Shown here piece by piece: positions 47,901 to 59,880 of a stretch of 64,000 nt of DNA. Position 1 is the first letter of the stretch; every line of letters starts with the position of its first letter. The stretch comes from Inonotus obliquus. Lineage: Eukaryota; Basidiomycota; Agaricomycetes; Hymenochaetales; Hymenochaetaceae. Location of the stretch: assembly GCA_032164295.1 (NCBI GenBank), contig JAJHTX010000002.1:1178001-1242000 (forward strand), given 5' to 3'. Position numbers and translations under genes: made by a program. Under the pieces are notes generated by a model that did no database searches, was not told the DNA's origin, and worked only from the letters and a program-made list of their open reading frames with translations.

Positions 47901-48650
47901 CGTGCCATTCTGGGTGAAGTCCTGCTGGTTCTCTGGGCAGTATCGCGAAGAAGGAACCTTGATTGAGCTGCACTCGGATCCTCGGAAGTTGCTCATCAGC
48001 TCTCTTGGAGCGAGGTGGTTGGACGGTAAGAGTCGTATGAAGGACCGAATGATGCTGCAGCCCAGCCCAGCCTTCTGTCGCTCTGAATTTTGACCACCTA
48101 GTATAAATTGAGTAAATGGAAAACTATCGCGAGGAATGGTGAATTTCGTGACCTTACTTCATCGAATTCTATAGCGAGATTTCCATCCAGATCAGATTGA
48201 GCTTTCCTCCAAGTTACTTCCGCAGTTTCCGAGAGTGATGAAGGCCAGCTCCTGCTTCCTTCATGACGATAAGGACTCGAGACTAGATTTCTGAATAAGT
48301 CATCACGAGTGTTTGATACTCTAGGCAGGTCTAGCTGTTATTCTCACGTTTCAGAGGAAACCCCGGTGATATGAAGTGCTGTTCTCTGGCATGGATAGGA
48401 AAAGGCCCGAGAACCTAGCGATTTGAGTGACAGTTTCCTCGTTAGACGAATCACTTCTGATTTCCAAGACGCGATGAATACGCACATCCCAGTCTTGTGA
48501 GAGGTTGATTTGCCAAACTTGATGCATTTCAGGAGTGGCTTGAAGCGTCTTTTGACTCATCCTAGACGGGTGACGCAAAGCTAGTATAGGTAGAGAGAGG
48601 AAGAGGAAAGTGATTGAAGCGATCCTAAAAGACCCAAAGAGGGATTTCAT
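44948..48650 (-). CDS. Large secreted alpha/beta hydrolase (S9-like)
   Basis: Start at 48650 with signal peptide (MKSLFGSFRIASITFLFLSLPILA). The N-terminal about 380 residues form a beta-rich, uncharacterised region (e.g. VQLNQGSFFAILPREPAG, TFDFFISGDYEIRLFGDPRD). The hydrolase core has IPILALHGAGVDI, VMPVGRTEWGLDWHG, nucleophile VILGHSNGGQGTWY, acid in VLAIHGGDDTNVP and histidine in DEGQPHWYPG, a complete Ser-Asp-His triad of the prolyl-oligopeptidase/esterase type. A further about 350 residues follow, ending GAGVWDSSWKWNEAMSYMF after an intron at about 44970-45100. About ten introns. Likely extracellular or ER-lumenal; substrate unknown. The long flanks make it larger than ordinary secreted esterases. 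Confidence 0.8.
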
Positions 48651-48784
48651 AGTGGTTACCAGTGGGAGTTCAGTAATTCTGTTTCTGTGATCAGCGTAGA
48701 AGATCGGCAGCTTCCATATATGGCATTGGAGAGGATTTTTATAAAGAGAGATGAGACGATGCTGTGGTTGTCACAACACTCACT

Positions 48785-49192
48785 ATGTCTGGCAGGCAAG
48801 GCGGCAAACTCAAGCCTCTCAAGGTGAGCATCTCGATGGTATCTAACGAATAGGTCGTGTCATTTATGCTGCTTTGCTCATAGGCTCCTAAGAAGTCGGC
48901 GAAAGACGAGGATGAATCTGACAAGGCCTTCAAAGAGAAGAAGAAAGCCGAGGCTGCTGCGCTGGCTGAAGCAAAGGCCAAGGGTGCGTATGATCATTTC
49001 TCGTCGGATGTGCGTTGACTGATACGCTTTTCAGCTGCCAAGGGTGAGTAGAAATGACGGTCTAATATGGTGGACGAAAGCTCATGATTCCCGATGTCTA
49101 GGCGGAGCTCCTGGTGGCGGGATAAAGAAGTACGTTGTGTGCACAGTGACCCGCTTTGATGCTGAGTTGTTTGCAGGTCAGGAAAGAAATAG
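48785..49192 (+). CDS. TMA7: Translation machinery-associated protein Tma7
   Basis: Small, highly charged protein that co-purifies with ribosomes; the exact role is not settled. Five exons (48785-48823, 48884-48983, 49035-49043, 49102-49129, 49177-49192) give 63 residues: MSGRQGGKLKPLK, then APKKSAKDEDESDKAFKEKK, an Ala/Lys stretch and GGGIKKSGKK, matching full-length yeast and human Tma7. Exon 3 is only 9 nt. The family is conserved from fungi to animals and the sequence is diagnostic. Confidence 0.95.
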
Positions 49193-49624
49193 ACGATTCA
49201 TATCTTCACTCTATCATCTTTGCCGCTGTTGCTCTTATACATTTGATTTCTTCAGTCGGATTAATATTACCTTTATTCTCATCTCTCTAAACGGCGGGCA
49301 GAGCAAGACATGAATGAACGAATAAACTATATGCTGTACACGTTGAGGATAGAGACTTTACTTACGGAGATTTGTACGTATAAACAGAGCCATTGATCCA
49401 GGGCGAATTTCTTTGCCAGCCATTTCTTCATCATTTCTTGTCGTTCGTCGGTGTTCTCCTCTGCCCACTGCTCTGTCGTGTGCTGGACAGGGGCGCTGCT
49501 GTTTGTTGAAGAGACCGCGTCACTGCTTCCGGATATGTTTATTCGTTCCCACGAAGTATTTCGAGCTCCCAATGGCCACGGTCAGCTTCCTCATTCAAAC
49601 GCATACTCATCTCGTCACGCCTTC

Positions 49625-49711
49625 ATGTTGAGCAATCTCGCAGGGCTGCACGCCCAGGGCCCTCAGCAGTTCCAGCAACAGCAGCAGCCTCAACAACAGC
49701 AGGTTCAGCAG

Positions 49712-49744
<33 letters not shown>

Positions 49745-52505
49745 ACGCAACCGAACCAGGCTCCGCCCCCTCCTCCGCCTCTCAATGGTCAAGACTTGAA
49801 TCTCTCAAACATTCTGCACTTTCTTCAGTCGGAATGGCGGAGGTATGAGCGTGAACGGAACGAATGGGAGATAGAACGTGCTGAAATGCGGGTGCGTTTG
49901 CCTTCTCACTCTTTTTTTTCGCTTTCGCATCCCGCCGCGTTCTTTCTGACGCGCTGCTTCTCTCAGGCGCGCATCGCCCTCCTTGAGGGAGAGCGACGTT
50001 CATTTGAAAACACTCGTATTGACCTCTTACGGCGAATAAAAATGCTCGAATTCGCGTTACGAATGGAGCGGTGAGCGCGTTTCTTTGTTGTGCGTACCGA
50101 GTAGCTCCTAACGCTCAATGTGCTGGTCTTCAAGCTCAAAGCAACTTAATCAACCTGCGAACCAAGCACCTTTGCCGTCAAAAGTAGCGAATCTGCAGAA
50201 TCAGTCCAATCCTGGTTCGACAAAAGATGATAGTGGCAGCCATAAAGAAGGCAGCGATGGTAGTTCACCTCGCAGTGAGGGTGCGTGCGCGTCGTCGCGA
50301 GTGCTTCTCTCATATCGTATTAATTATGGGGACCGTTGTATCAGACGTGGCCCTTCCTTCTGAGAACCGACTCTCGACGGGTGCATCGGGCCTTCCTAAC
50401 GGTGCTATTCCTAGCCATCAGAACAAGTCGGCCACTTGGGGTGGGTCGAATTGGTCGGGGCCACCCAATGCCACGGCATTAGGGAAGGCTCCCCCTGGAA
50501 GGGACCCTAAGAGCAGGGCACGGAGCAGAGATTACTTGAAACAGTGCGCTTTACTCGGCTTAGTTCTTCAATCTTGTCTAATTTGCGGATACTGCCTTCC
50601 AGATGCCTTCAGGAGATATCATACTTAACGTCCCCTCAAGCGATGAATCCTCTTCCCAATCGTCCGCTACTCAGTAACATGCCTTTGACTTTGCCCAATG
50701 TTCCATCGCTGGACCAAATGGCTTTCAATGGTCGACCAAGGAAAGTCGTTCCGGAAGCAGGCAAGGATTTTCCGGTGTTAAACGGCATGATGAGTGGTCC
50801 GATCGCCAGTCAGGCGGGTCCTAATGCTCAAAATGCGATGTCTGAAAGGGATAACCGAACAGCTGGATCGGGCATTCCATTACAGCAACAACCTGGTCCC
50901 CAAAGTAGCGGCTTTCAACAGCCACTAATACAACACCCGAACATAGAGCAAACGCAATCCCTTCAAGTGTCTGGGCAGCCAACAAATAAGGAAGGCCAGG
51001 AGAGAGTTGAAGGAGCGGACTCCCAAATACCTACTGCAATCTTTCGCCCGGACAGAGAGTTTAAGGAGCGGTTAGAACGCGCGCGGTCTGAGAGGTTTGC
51101 TCCACAAGATAATCACACGTCTGGCGTGTCCGCGTGGGATCTGTCGGGTAAGGATGATGACGAGGATGAGAAGGATGATGTTGAAATGGACGAGGACGAT
51201 GCGACATCGGCCTCGAGTGAAGACGAGGGTAAAATTTGGCGTCCTCGGCGAACTCTACGAAAGTCAGTTTTGTGTGCTTGAGGCCTGTTCATGTTCGATT
51301 GAAAACTAATCTATGTGCAAAAGTCATCTGGATAGTGTGAGAGCACTCGCCTTCCACCCTACAGAAATGTGTCTGGCCACGGGTGGAGACGACTACACTG
51401 TAAAAATATGGCGAATGGATGTGGTCGGACTTACTTCATCTGCGTAGGTTTAACGGTTTCCTTCTTACTGAACACGTGTCCTGACATGTGTAAATCCAGG
51501 ACACGCGCAACAATCGAGGTTGAGCCACAGTTAACCTTGCGTGGTCACACAGCACCAGTCACAGCCCTTGCACATTCGCCACAAAAGCGCCTATTATATT
51601 CGGCGTCTTTAGATTCGTCAATACGCGTCTGGGCTTTGCCCCCTGCCGCGCATACTACCTATGCTCCACATGATCCAACACGAATTCGAGGAGAGCTTGT
51701 TGGCCACACAGATGCTGTATGGGGTCTCGCACTTCTACGTGATGAGAGTGTACTTGTTAGCTGTGGTGCTGAGGGAACAGTAAAAGTGTGGGATGTTGGT
51801 GCTACTTCTGGCATCGGGGCACTGAAATTAAGCTGGAGTTACAATGGGCTCGATAGTGAGGAAGATGAGCCTACAGAAGCTCCAGGAGCAACCTGCCTTG
51901 AGGCCGTCAAGGCAGACGTGAAGAAAGTAGCTGTGGGGTACACTAACGCTGTTGCTAAAGTGTTCGATATCGATACAGGCAAACAGATAGTCGTACTACA
52001 ATGCGAGACTAGTCCAGGTTTGTTTCTCTCTTCACCATTGTAGGTCAGGACTGACAATAGAACCATGACAGAAGGTTCCAGCAATTCTCAAATTAATAGC
52101 ATCGCTTCTCACCCAACGATGACTATGCTTGTCACTGGGCACGAGGACAAGCACATAAGAATATGGGACATTGCAACAGGTAGACATTTCATTGCGTCAA
52201 AATGAGCTGTTCTGAATAAAATGTCGGTTGTCATGACAGGCCAATGCACGCATTCCATGGCTGCACACCTTGACTCAGTCACTTCTCTTTCGATTGACGC
52301 AGCAGGTTTCTCCCTCGTCTCTGCCTCACACGATTGCTCCGTACGGTTCTGGGACCTACTTGGATCGCATGCATGTGTCCAAGAGATACCTAGTCATCGA
52401 GAAAAGGCAAACGAAGGTGTCCTCGCTGTCGATTTCCATCCGTCACTACCCTTCATGGCAAGCGCAGGTGCTGACGGTGTCGTCAAACTTCACGCATCTC
52501 AATGA
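49625..52505 (+). CDS. FAR8: Striatin, STRIPAK scaffold
   Basis: B'''-type PP2A regulatory subunit and scaffold of the STRIPAK complex, needed for fungal development and cell fusion in relatives (PRO11 in Sordaria, Far8 in yeast). Start MLSNLAGLHAQGPQQ, then a polyglutamine tract. The caveolin-binding/coiled-coil block is NILHFLQSEWRRYERERNEW to IALLEGERRSFENTRIDLLR and RIKMLEFALRMER, diagnostic for striatin. A SRDYLKQCLQEI segment follows, and the acidic middle is disordered. Six or seven WD40 repeats run from about 51270 to 52505, starting SHLDSVRALAFHP. The upstream in-frame ATG at 49451 would add 58 unlikely residues, so I use 49625. About eight introns. Confidence 0.92.
49672..49750 (+). 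repeat. CAG/CAA polyglutamine tract in striatin
   Basis: Runs of CAG and CAA codons encoding about 24 glutamines with a few Pro, Val and Thr interruptions, between the start of striatin and its coiled coil. Confidence 0.85.
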
Positions 52506-53031
52506 TTCAATCGTCTGTCGTCCGGCTATCGACTTTGCGCATGTTTATATGATCATGGCTGTGTTGTCTATTTATCTCAACATACCTTCTATTTTGTTCC
52601 TTTCCAATCTTTCCTCGTCTCTCGCTCTGTTCTTCTACTTTTCCTTCATTGCCATATCTTTCCCTTTCTGCTTTCGCACTAATTTGGAAGACAGATAGGC
52701 AGACAGTGTGTTGTCTCACTGCTGAACATGTCATACGATGCATTTAGTTCTTTTTCTAGATATACCTGGTTTCAGCAAGTATGTATCGTGCATCATGGGT
52801 CTAGTTTATGCGTAAATACCGCCAGACTTGCTTGATTTGAGACTCTGGGTCGGAGAATAAGCTTATAGCTAATGGCTACAAATGCTATTGATACATTGTT
52901 GAAAGTGAGAACGAAGACGAAGGATGCCAGTATTGACTAGAAGAACATCAATAACAAAGCCAAAGAAATTCATATATCTGGAGCAGTGAAGTGAGAAGAT
53001 TATTCTTTCTGCAGCTTTGAAAATCCATGAT
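52506..53031. other. Convergent 3' region: striatin and PDE1
   Basis: 526 bp between facing stops. AT-rich, with no ORF or motif I can support. Confidence 0.55.
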
Positions 53032-54524
53032 TCACTCACGTATAACTTGACCTTGCTCAACGGCAATAATCGTAGCTCCAAGTTTCCTCTCCTCGACTAG
53101 CGTACGGACCTGGTCCGAGATGACGACGTGTATTGATTGACCGGGATATCTCCCCTCCATGTCTTCTTTACAATGTATAATGTATACGCGGACACCGAAC
53201 AAAGCACCAGCCAGCTCTGGCGAAACGGGGGCGGTAGAGAACTCTTCTCCACCCGAGTCGTCAAACCGTTGTCGTTTACGATCAGGGGACGCATTGCTCG
53301 AAGCGCGTTTCCTACCACTCGTAACGGTAGTCCTCTCTATAGTTGCCATAGTCAAAGTTCCAACTTCCACCTCCGAATTCGCATCATGTCTACGATTCCG
53401 ACACGAAACGACAGCTTCAGCCAACACCCCCAACTCTTCGACCAAGTGTCCAGGACTCAAATGGCCATACAAACTCTTATCCATCCTCCCTTCAGGCCAC
53501 GAACATTCAATGAAAATCGTATCTAATACGTTCGAAACGATTTTGGAAGCAGCTGCGCGCCAGATTTGTGCGTTGTAGCCTTTTGGTTCTTCCAGCAGAT
53601 TGCTTGGGTGGAAAGGAGGGGAAGAGGCGAGTTTATCGGGTTCGACGTCTCCGAAGAACAGGAATTCACGGTTGGTTGACGTGTGGCGGATGAAGAAAGC
53701 AGACGAGTGGGTTTCGGGGCCGTGTGAGAGAGGGTACATGCTAACGGAAATATCCTCAGTCAACGATGTATATACGCCCGCCTCGTCAGGCAACCTTGGA
53801 TCCATATATCTCAATTTCAGCGAGTTCGGGGAAACGATAGGAAGTAAAGAGAAGATTACGGCACTTACGGATCATACAAATAAAGTTCCTCCAAATCATC
53901 GCGTTTCCACGAAGCAAGGTTCGGCCATATACGACCTGGTTTAAATATTGTTTCTAGCCCTTGAAGACACGATCGAGATCCACGTATACTTTTTCGTTGT
54001 CCCTTTGTTGCGGTCCCTCCTGCGAGTAAGACCAGACTCAAGATATGGTCCAAGTGACAGTGTGTTATGAGGTAACTTCTATCAATACGCAGATAAATTT
54101 AGATGATGGAGAAGGAAAGAGGAGAATGAGAAATACCTGAGGTTCGCGTATATTTGAACTGCATCGGATGGTGGTGGCGACTCTGAGTCACTGCTACCAG
54201 CTCCCCGAAGTAAGTCAGGATTTTCTTGTAGAATTCGTCTCAGAGCTCCCAACCCACTTCCTATAATAGCTCATAAACCTTCAGTGGAAAAGAGTAAGAA
54301 GAGAAATAACGTGCGCACCAGCTTCGATCCCAACAACACCATCAGACCAACTCTGGTTATGAGCCTTCAATAGATACCTAACACCATCCACAACACAAAC
54401 GCAAGCATCATGATTGAAATGACCCGTCATCATCGTAAAACGTTGCGACGAACCCAGACAAGTTACTCTCATTCGGGCCGCCACCAGCACCCACGACAAG
54501 TAAATCAAAACTCGGCGTCGGCAT
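53032..54524 (-). CDS. PDE1: Class II cyclic-nucleotide phosphodiesterase
   Basis: Low-affinity cAMP phosphodiesterase of the metallo-beta-lactamase fold that lowers cAMP, countering Ras/adenylate cyclase signalling. Start at 54524, MPTPSFDLLVVGAGGGPNES. An intron (donor near 54454) joins LSG to YLLKAHNQSWSDGVVGIEAG, restoring the family block. The metal site is YLITHCHLDHILSLVL (HxHxDH). Later blocks: LVLLAGGTATKGQRKS, FFIRHTSTNREFLFFGDVEPD and VLDTIFIECSWPEG. The C-terminal part holds a Ser/Arg-rich insert (about 53330-53220). About four introns. The family and active site are clear. Confidence 0.92.
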
Positions 54525-55400
54525 GCAAGTCAGTAGGTACTATCGTCCCCGTCCTCGTCCTTGTCGTTGTCGTCAAGTTGCGTCGCGTTCGCACTGCGTC
54601 GATGTTGAACTTGATCGTTCGTACCAAAATCCAAGTCCGACACTTCTGGTCTAAAGACAAGAAAGATGCGCCGGGCGCCCACGTCTAAGGACTCACTCGC
54701 TTGCGCCATCTCTTTATAAACGCGTTCCGGAGTCCGGGCGGACGTGATCATTTGTGGCGTGGCTCAAGGCTCATTGGCTCATTGGCTTAATAGTGATCAA
54801 GTCATCAAAGCCATTGAATAGCTTTCTTTCCCTTGTAGTAGCCACGGTAAGTACTACTACTAGTAGAAAATTACCAGTGCTCCTGAGCGCACGGATCTGA
54901 CCCTGGCAGAATCGAAGAACAACAACAGTTCAAAAGTATCAGAACGTACCTAGCCCTATCTTGTATGAATGCGTTCCGACCTCAGCAATCCTGATATCGC
55001 ATGAGGACCCATGCATGCAGCAGAGAGAACAAGAGAGAAGCGTGCACATGTACGGAGCATTGTATTCTTCCCATTATCGCCATCCAGCTAATCCAGTCCG
55101 TTGTACTATATAAAGTGCTCATGTATATATGAACGACTAAGAGAGATGAAAAAGGAAAGGTAAAGAAGAAAGAAAGGAGACATAGATGATGATAAGAGTT
55201 GAAGGAGCGTGGTATAGGATACCTGTGGTTCCGTAGAATAAAAGAAAAACGAGGATGGGTGGTTGCAGCCAATTGCTAGTGGGCGCTGATGTTGGTCGGT
55301 CGGTATATGAAAGCGGAAAGCATACAGAAGCAAAAACGTAGAAATGACTAAAAAAAGAAGGAAAATGTGTCGATGCCGAGCAAGTTCCCTCCCTCCAACC
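54525..55400. other. PDE1 promoter/leader and EDE1 3' flank
   Basis: 876 bp. Two inverted CCAAT boxes (ATTGG at 54773-54777 and 54781-54785) sit in a short tandem repeat of GGCTCATT. The region from about 54960 to 55400 is probably EDE1 3' UTR. No gene supported beyond the uORF. Confidence 0.5.
54530..54751 (-). other. 73-codon upstream ORF before PDE1
   Basis: ATG at 54751 to TGA at 54532-54530, ending 5 nt before the PDE1 start at 54524. The ORF is Asp/Glu-rich at its end (DDNDKDEDGDDS). It could be a leader uORF or a chance frame; it does not splice into PDE1 in a way I can see. Confidence 0.35.
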
Positions 55401-58400
55401 TTACGCAGTGCCGAGTAAACTATTAAGCGCCCGTTGGACGTCATATCCATATTTCTCGAGCGCTTCTACTGCTTGGGTCCGGCTGAAGCCCATACTACAT
55501 AATTGTTTCACAGGTTCAACGTCGTCCTCAACTGCAGGCGTGCCAGACCCCTGAGGTTCAGAAACTGGCGATAAGAACTGCGGTCTCGCCGGCATCGGAG
55601 GGGGCTCGTTCTTCGCTTTCTTCTTGTCCTTTCGCCCGAACGGTAAACGTATCTGCCGTCACATCAACGATGAGAATCGAATACAGCTGAAATCGGAAAG
55701 AAACTTACACTGAGCTTAGAATGTCTTTGCTGGGGAGGTGGCTTCACAGACAACGATCCGTCAGTGGACGAGCCTGTCGATCTCCGCGGAGGTGGGGTTG
55801 CCGAACGAGCAGTAGACGGAGATGCGGTCGTGGCCGTTACCTGCGGCGATATAGGCGGCGACTGAACCTTGCTAGGTGTTGACTCTGCTTCAGGTTTTGC
55901 AACTTGCGTTGTTGCATTCGTTGGCTCCGGAGTCGCATTGAAGTCAAGGGCTAATGCTTTTTCGGTAGTGCCGCCAAAGGCATCCTCAAAAGAGATGCCA
56001 TGATCGCCGACTGGTGATTGCGTAGGCGGCTGTGCCGGCTGAGAGGCGAGTTGCGATGAGGAGGCTGAGCCAAATACATCATCAAACGAGAATGAATGTT
56101 TGTTTCCTTCTTGCGGCTTTGGTGTGTTGTCCTGGTTTGAGGCTGCTGGAATAAATGCCGAGCTTAAGTCCGAGGAAGTCTTTGCGGTGCCCTGTGATGC
56201 TCCATTCACAACTGGACCAGTCGAAATGGCGGCTGGTCCGAACTCAGCTTTCGCCGCGTTGAAATCAAAATTGTCGTCAAATGCAGAGTCCAAATGGAAT
56301 TGCGGTGCCGCTGACCCGCTGCTAGGAGACGAAATCTTGCCCATTGCCTCATCGAACACACTGACTCCAGAAGCAGCTGAGAAGAAAGCAATGTCATGAC
56401 TACTTCAAGTGTGAGCTTGGAATTAAGCACTCACCGGATGGTAAATTATCGAACGGCGAGCTGTTCCCAGGAACCTTCCCGTTGGCTGGTGCCTTCTCAT
56501 TTGGTTGGGGTTCTGAGAAGAACAAGTCGGTCATAGCATCCTTGTTTGCAGGTAGGCCGCTGACAGATGTGTCAATTTTTGGTTCGCCCTCCTTCAGGCC
56601 AAACGCGTCCTCAAAAGTATTTGAACTCGGAGCAGGCGCGGAATCAACTTTATTGACCGTAGGCCCAACAAAGACCTCGTTCGCGGGTGAAACTTTAGGA
56701 CTACCTAGTGAAGTACGTCCTTCTTTGGCGTCATGGAAGTCCCCATCATTATCGCTGTCGCTATCACTATCACTTTCTTCTGCTTCTTTTTCGACAAGCT
56801 TCGAGCCAAGGTCGGTATGACCAACATGATCGTCAGGCTGCACAGATGTAACCAAATCGACAGGAGGGAACTGCTTGGCAGCTGCATCAACTGCGTCTGT
56901 CGTGGGTGAGCTCTCCGGCGCTTTCGATGAGACATTGGCCTCTGGCGCTGGCGTGACAGACTTGTCTTCTTCAACTGGGCCAGAGCCGGGTGCGGCCTCT
57001 GCTGCAGGCGAAGTCGACTTCTCAGTGCCTTCGACATCGGAGGTTGCGCTGCTTCCTTTATCTCCGTCCGTCAGACCAAATGGGTCGTCAAAAGAGGAAG
57101 GTGCCATAGTGGATGTTGACGGTTCAGCAGCGACAGCGTGTGCAGTCTCGGACATTTCTGCGGTGGTCTCAATAGGCACGAATGGAGTGAGTGGGGAAGA
57201 CTGGTGTGGCTCCAACTGAGATTGAAGCTGCGGCGTCGCAGCAGAGAAAATGTCGGTCGTTGGCGCCGCGAACGGAGATGCGGGACGGGAGCCAGTTGTT
57301 TGCATTCTAAGTCGTTCGAACGGGTTATTCGCCTTAATACTAGCAGGTGAGCCGATGGAAGGTGGCGGACTAGCTGGCAAGGGATGTTGCGCTGCGAATG
57401 ACGGAGTGTCCATCCTCAACGGCTCAGAAGTAATAGGTATCGGGGACACAATGCCGTTCGTCTGAGTAGACTCCGGCTCTTTCGCAAGCTCAGCCTCAAT
57501 CTTCTGCAATTCCTCAATGGTCTCATTTTTTTCACGCTCGGCATCCTCGAGTTCCTTAGCTAGCTTCGCCCTCTCCGCTTCTCGGGTGGCAAGCTGTTTC
57601 TTCGCAATTGCGAGACGACCCTTCTCGTGCTTCGCCTCCTTCTTTGCTTCCTCAATGGCGGCCTTCGTGCGCTCAGCTTCTTCACCAACCTCCTCCATAC
57701 GACGTCGCAGTTCCCGTACCTCTTCCTTGTCACGTAGCACTGCTCCTTCAACCTCCGCCTTCTCAACACGGATAGCACTGAGGTCACTCTCGGCGCGAAT
57801 GAGTTCCTCTCTGGTTTGAGCAATGTCCTTGCTTTGTGCAGAGAATCGTTCACGTAGCGTCTCAAGAAGTCTCGTCTCCGTTTCGTACGCAACTTTCGCG
57901 GATGACAATTGCGTTTGCATCGCAGAAAGTTGACTCGCCTGCGAAGCAAGAGTCGTTTCTGTATTCTGCCTTTCTGCTTTCGTACTCTCCAAAGAACGGT
58001 TGGTAGAGTTGAGCTGATTCTGGACGTTACCGATCTCTGCGGAATTGTCCGGAACGGCCGAGGTAGGCGCGCCCTCGTCATCACTCAACAGATCACGATT
58101 TGCTATTAGAACCGAATCATTCAACGTTCAGACTCTTGCAAAAAAATAAAATAAGCAGTAACTTACAAGGAGGATTGAATGCCGACCCTCCAAAGGGATC
58201 CGCAGCACGACGGGGGACAGGTGGGGCGGCGCGAGAAGTATGATTTGTCTGCTGTTGAGAAGCGCGTCCGGTCAGCTGAGGTTGCAGTACTGGAGTAGCA
58301 TGAGCAGCGGGAGGCGAGCCAAAGGATGAAGCTGGATGGTGGGGAGAAGTTGCCGATGCCGGCGGAGAATCATCCCAGAGAAGATCACGGATGGGCTCCG

Positions 58401-59880
58401 GCACTGATGCTGGTGCTGTTGGAGGAGCTGGGCCCCCTAAGCGAGTAGCACGCATGGATGGTGGCACAAGAGACAATGGAAGAGCTGCAGGGATATCTTT
58501 TCCAGCCAGCTTGCCTTGGATGAGATGCATAGCTACTGCAAAGCCATCACGTGTTAACCGGCCGTCGTTGTTGAGATCAGCAAGATCCCTAGGTAGATGG
58601 TAAATGAGTTCCCTTGATACACCGAGGCAAGTTAGAGAGTGATACTCACCAAACTTGGGCAAGTACGTCCTCGGAAAGCTTTGATTGTAACATAAAAGGC
58701 ACAGCGACGTCGCCCTCTATATAGCCGCGCTTCTGCGAATCCAAGCTATCGAAGAACTGGTCAAAGCGGGTCTTCTCTTCAGACGTCACATCCCAACCCT
58801 GCGACGAGGTGCCAAATGCACTCGCTCCAAGCACAGTTACAGGGCTTGCTCCGAAGTGCACAGACGGTTGAGTCGGTATGGCCATGCTGAGTCTACTATA
58901 GTCTTGCCCTGTGATTTGCGGTTGTAGTCGTCGTACACCGGAACCTGTAGTTTGAGGAGCTAGTGGTGAGGGTGCTGTGGCAGCCGGCGCAAATGATCCG
59001 GTCAGAGATGGACTCAACGAAGACATGCTATTTCCGGTAGCATGCGAGACGACGCCTGACGGTGCGCGTCCGCCAGCATGCTCGTACAGACCTGGTGGAA
59101 GGGTCGCTGGCAGAGTCTTTAGTTGACCCGACATGGTAGCCTGGATGAAATACATGGCAATCGTAAAGTCAGTTTGATCTAATGCTCCGCGATCTTGAGT
59201 ATCAGCCAGTGCCCTATAAAGATTCTCAGCTGCGTATTCGACTGGAACGCAGAGTTGAGCATACCATATTTGGGACAAAGTCTCGAACGGTAATTTGGAC
59301 TTTACGAAGACATCTCTTGCCTTGTCACCTGGAGCTGATTCAGGACACAAGTATTGGATGGGTTTGACTACACGTACCATTCAATAGACCGTTGACGGGT
59401 CCGCAACCAAGGAAAAGACGCAGAAACTTGGACTTGTCCTCTGGGGCCAGGGGAGGATGTAGTGACGCCGATGACGGAGGTGATTTTGGAGGACTTGAAG
59501 CTAAAGAAGTTGGTTTGGGAGAGAAGCCGTCGATAACTGCGAGTGGACCGGCTGTGAAGCTACATTTAGAGTGGACGCTAGAGGATAGAATGGGAGAAAA
59601 ACGCACGTATGTCAATAAGAGACTCTTTGATGGATTCGCCCTTCTGCGCATGACCAATAAGTCTTAAAGCAACGGCCACGCCTTTTCTTGTTAGAAAACC
59701 ATTGTTGTCCTTGTCGGCTATGGACCATATTTCGCCAAGAACAGAGGGAGAGAGATTAGCACCCTTGAACGTCTCCACTGCCTTGTCACCCGTGACTATG
59801 CCGAGCTTCTGTGGGTCAGCGACGGCGAATATACCATTTACTAGAGCGAGTTCTGCTTGAGAAGGAGAAAAGGAAGACAT
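55401..59880 (-). CDS. EDE1: Ede1/Eps15-like endocytic scaffold
   Basis: Early scaffold of clathrin-mediated endocytosis that gathers adaptors at the plasma membrane. The start at 59880, [20 protein letters not shown], opens the first EH domain ([19 protein letters not shown]). A second EH is at about 59390-59100 and a third at about 58810-58500 ([36 protein letters not shown]). Then come a Pro/Ser linker, a long coiled coil (about 58080-57480, heptads of Glu/Lys/Leu), and an unstructured part with DPF and NPF-type motifs (DDPFGL, NNPFERL). The end is a UBA domain ([20 protein letters not shown] to [14 protein letters not shown]), stop at 55401. About eight introns. Three EH domains, coiled coil and UBA match Ede1 in order and length. 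Confidence 0.93.

Noticed and set aside
49451..49624. Upstream in-frame start for striatin
   Set aside because: The extra 58 residues are Cys/Ser-rich and unlike any striatin N-terminus.
29962..54524. Ras/cAMP signalling gene cluster (RasGEF, GSK3, PDE1)
   Set aside because: The genes lie tens of kilobases apart among unrelated genes; co-occurrence in a dense genome is expected by chance.
57560..58084. Arg-rich 174-codon minus-strand frame inside EDE1
   Set aside because: Alternate frame of the EDE1 coiled coil; codon composition of Glu/Lys repeats explains the Arg run.
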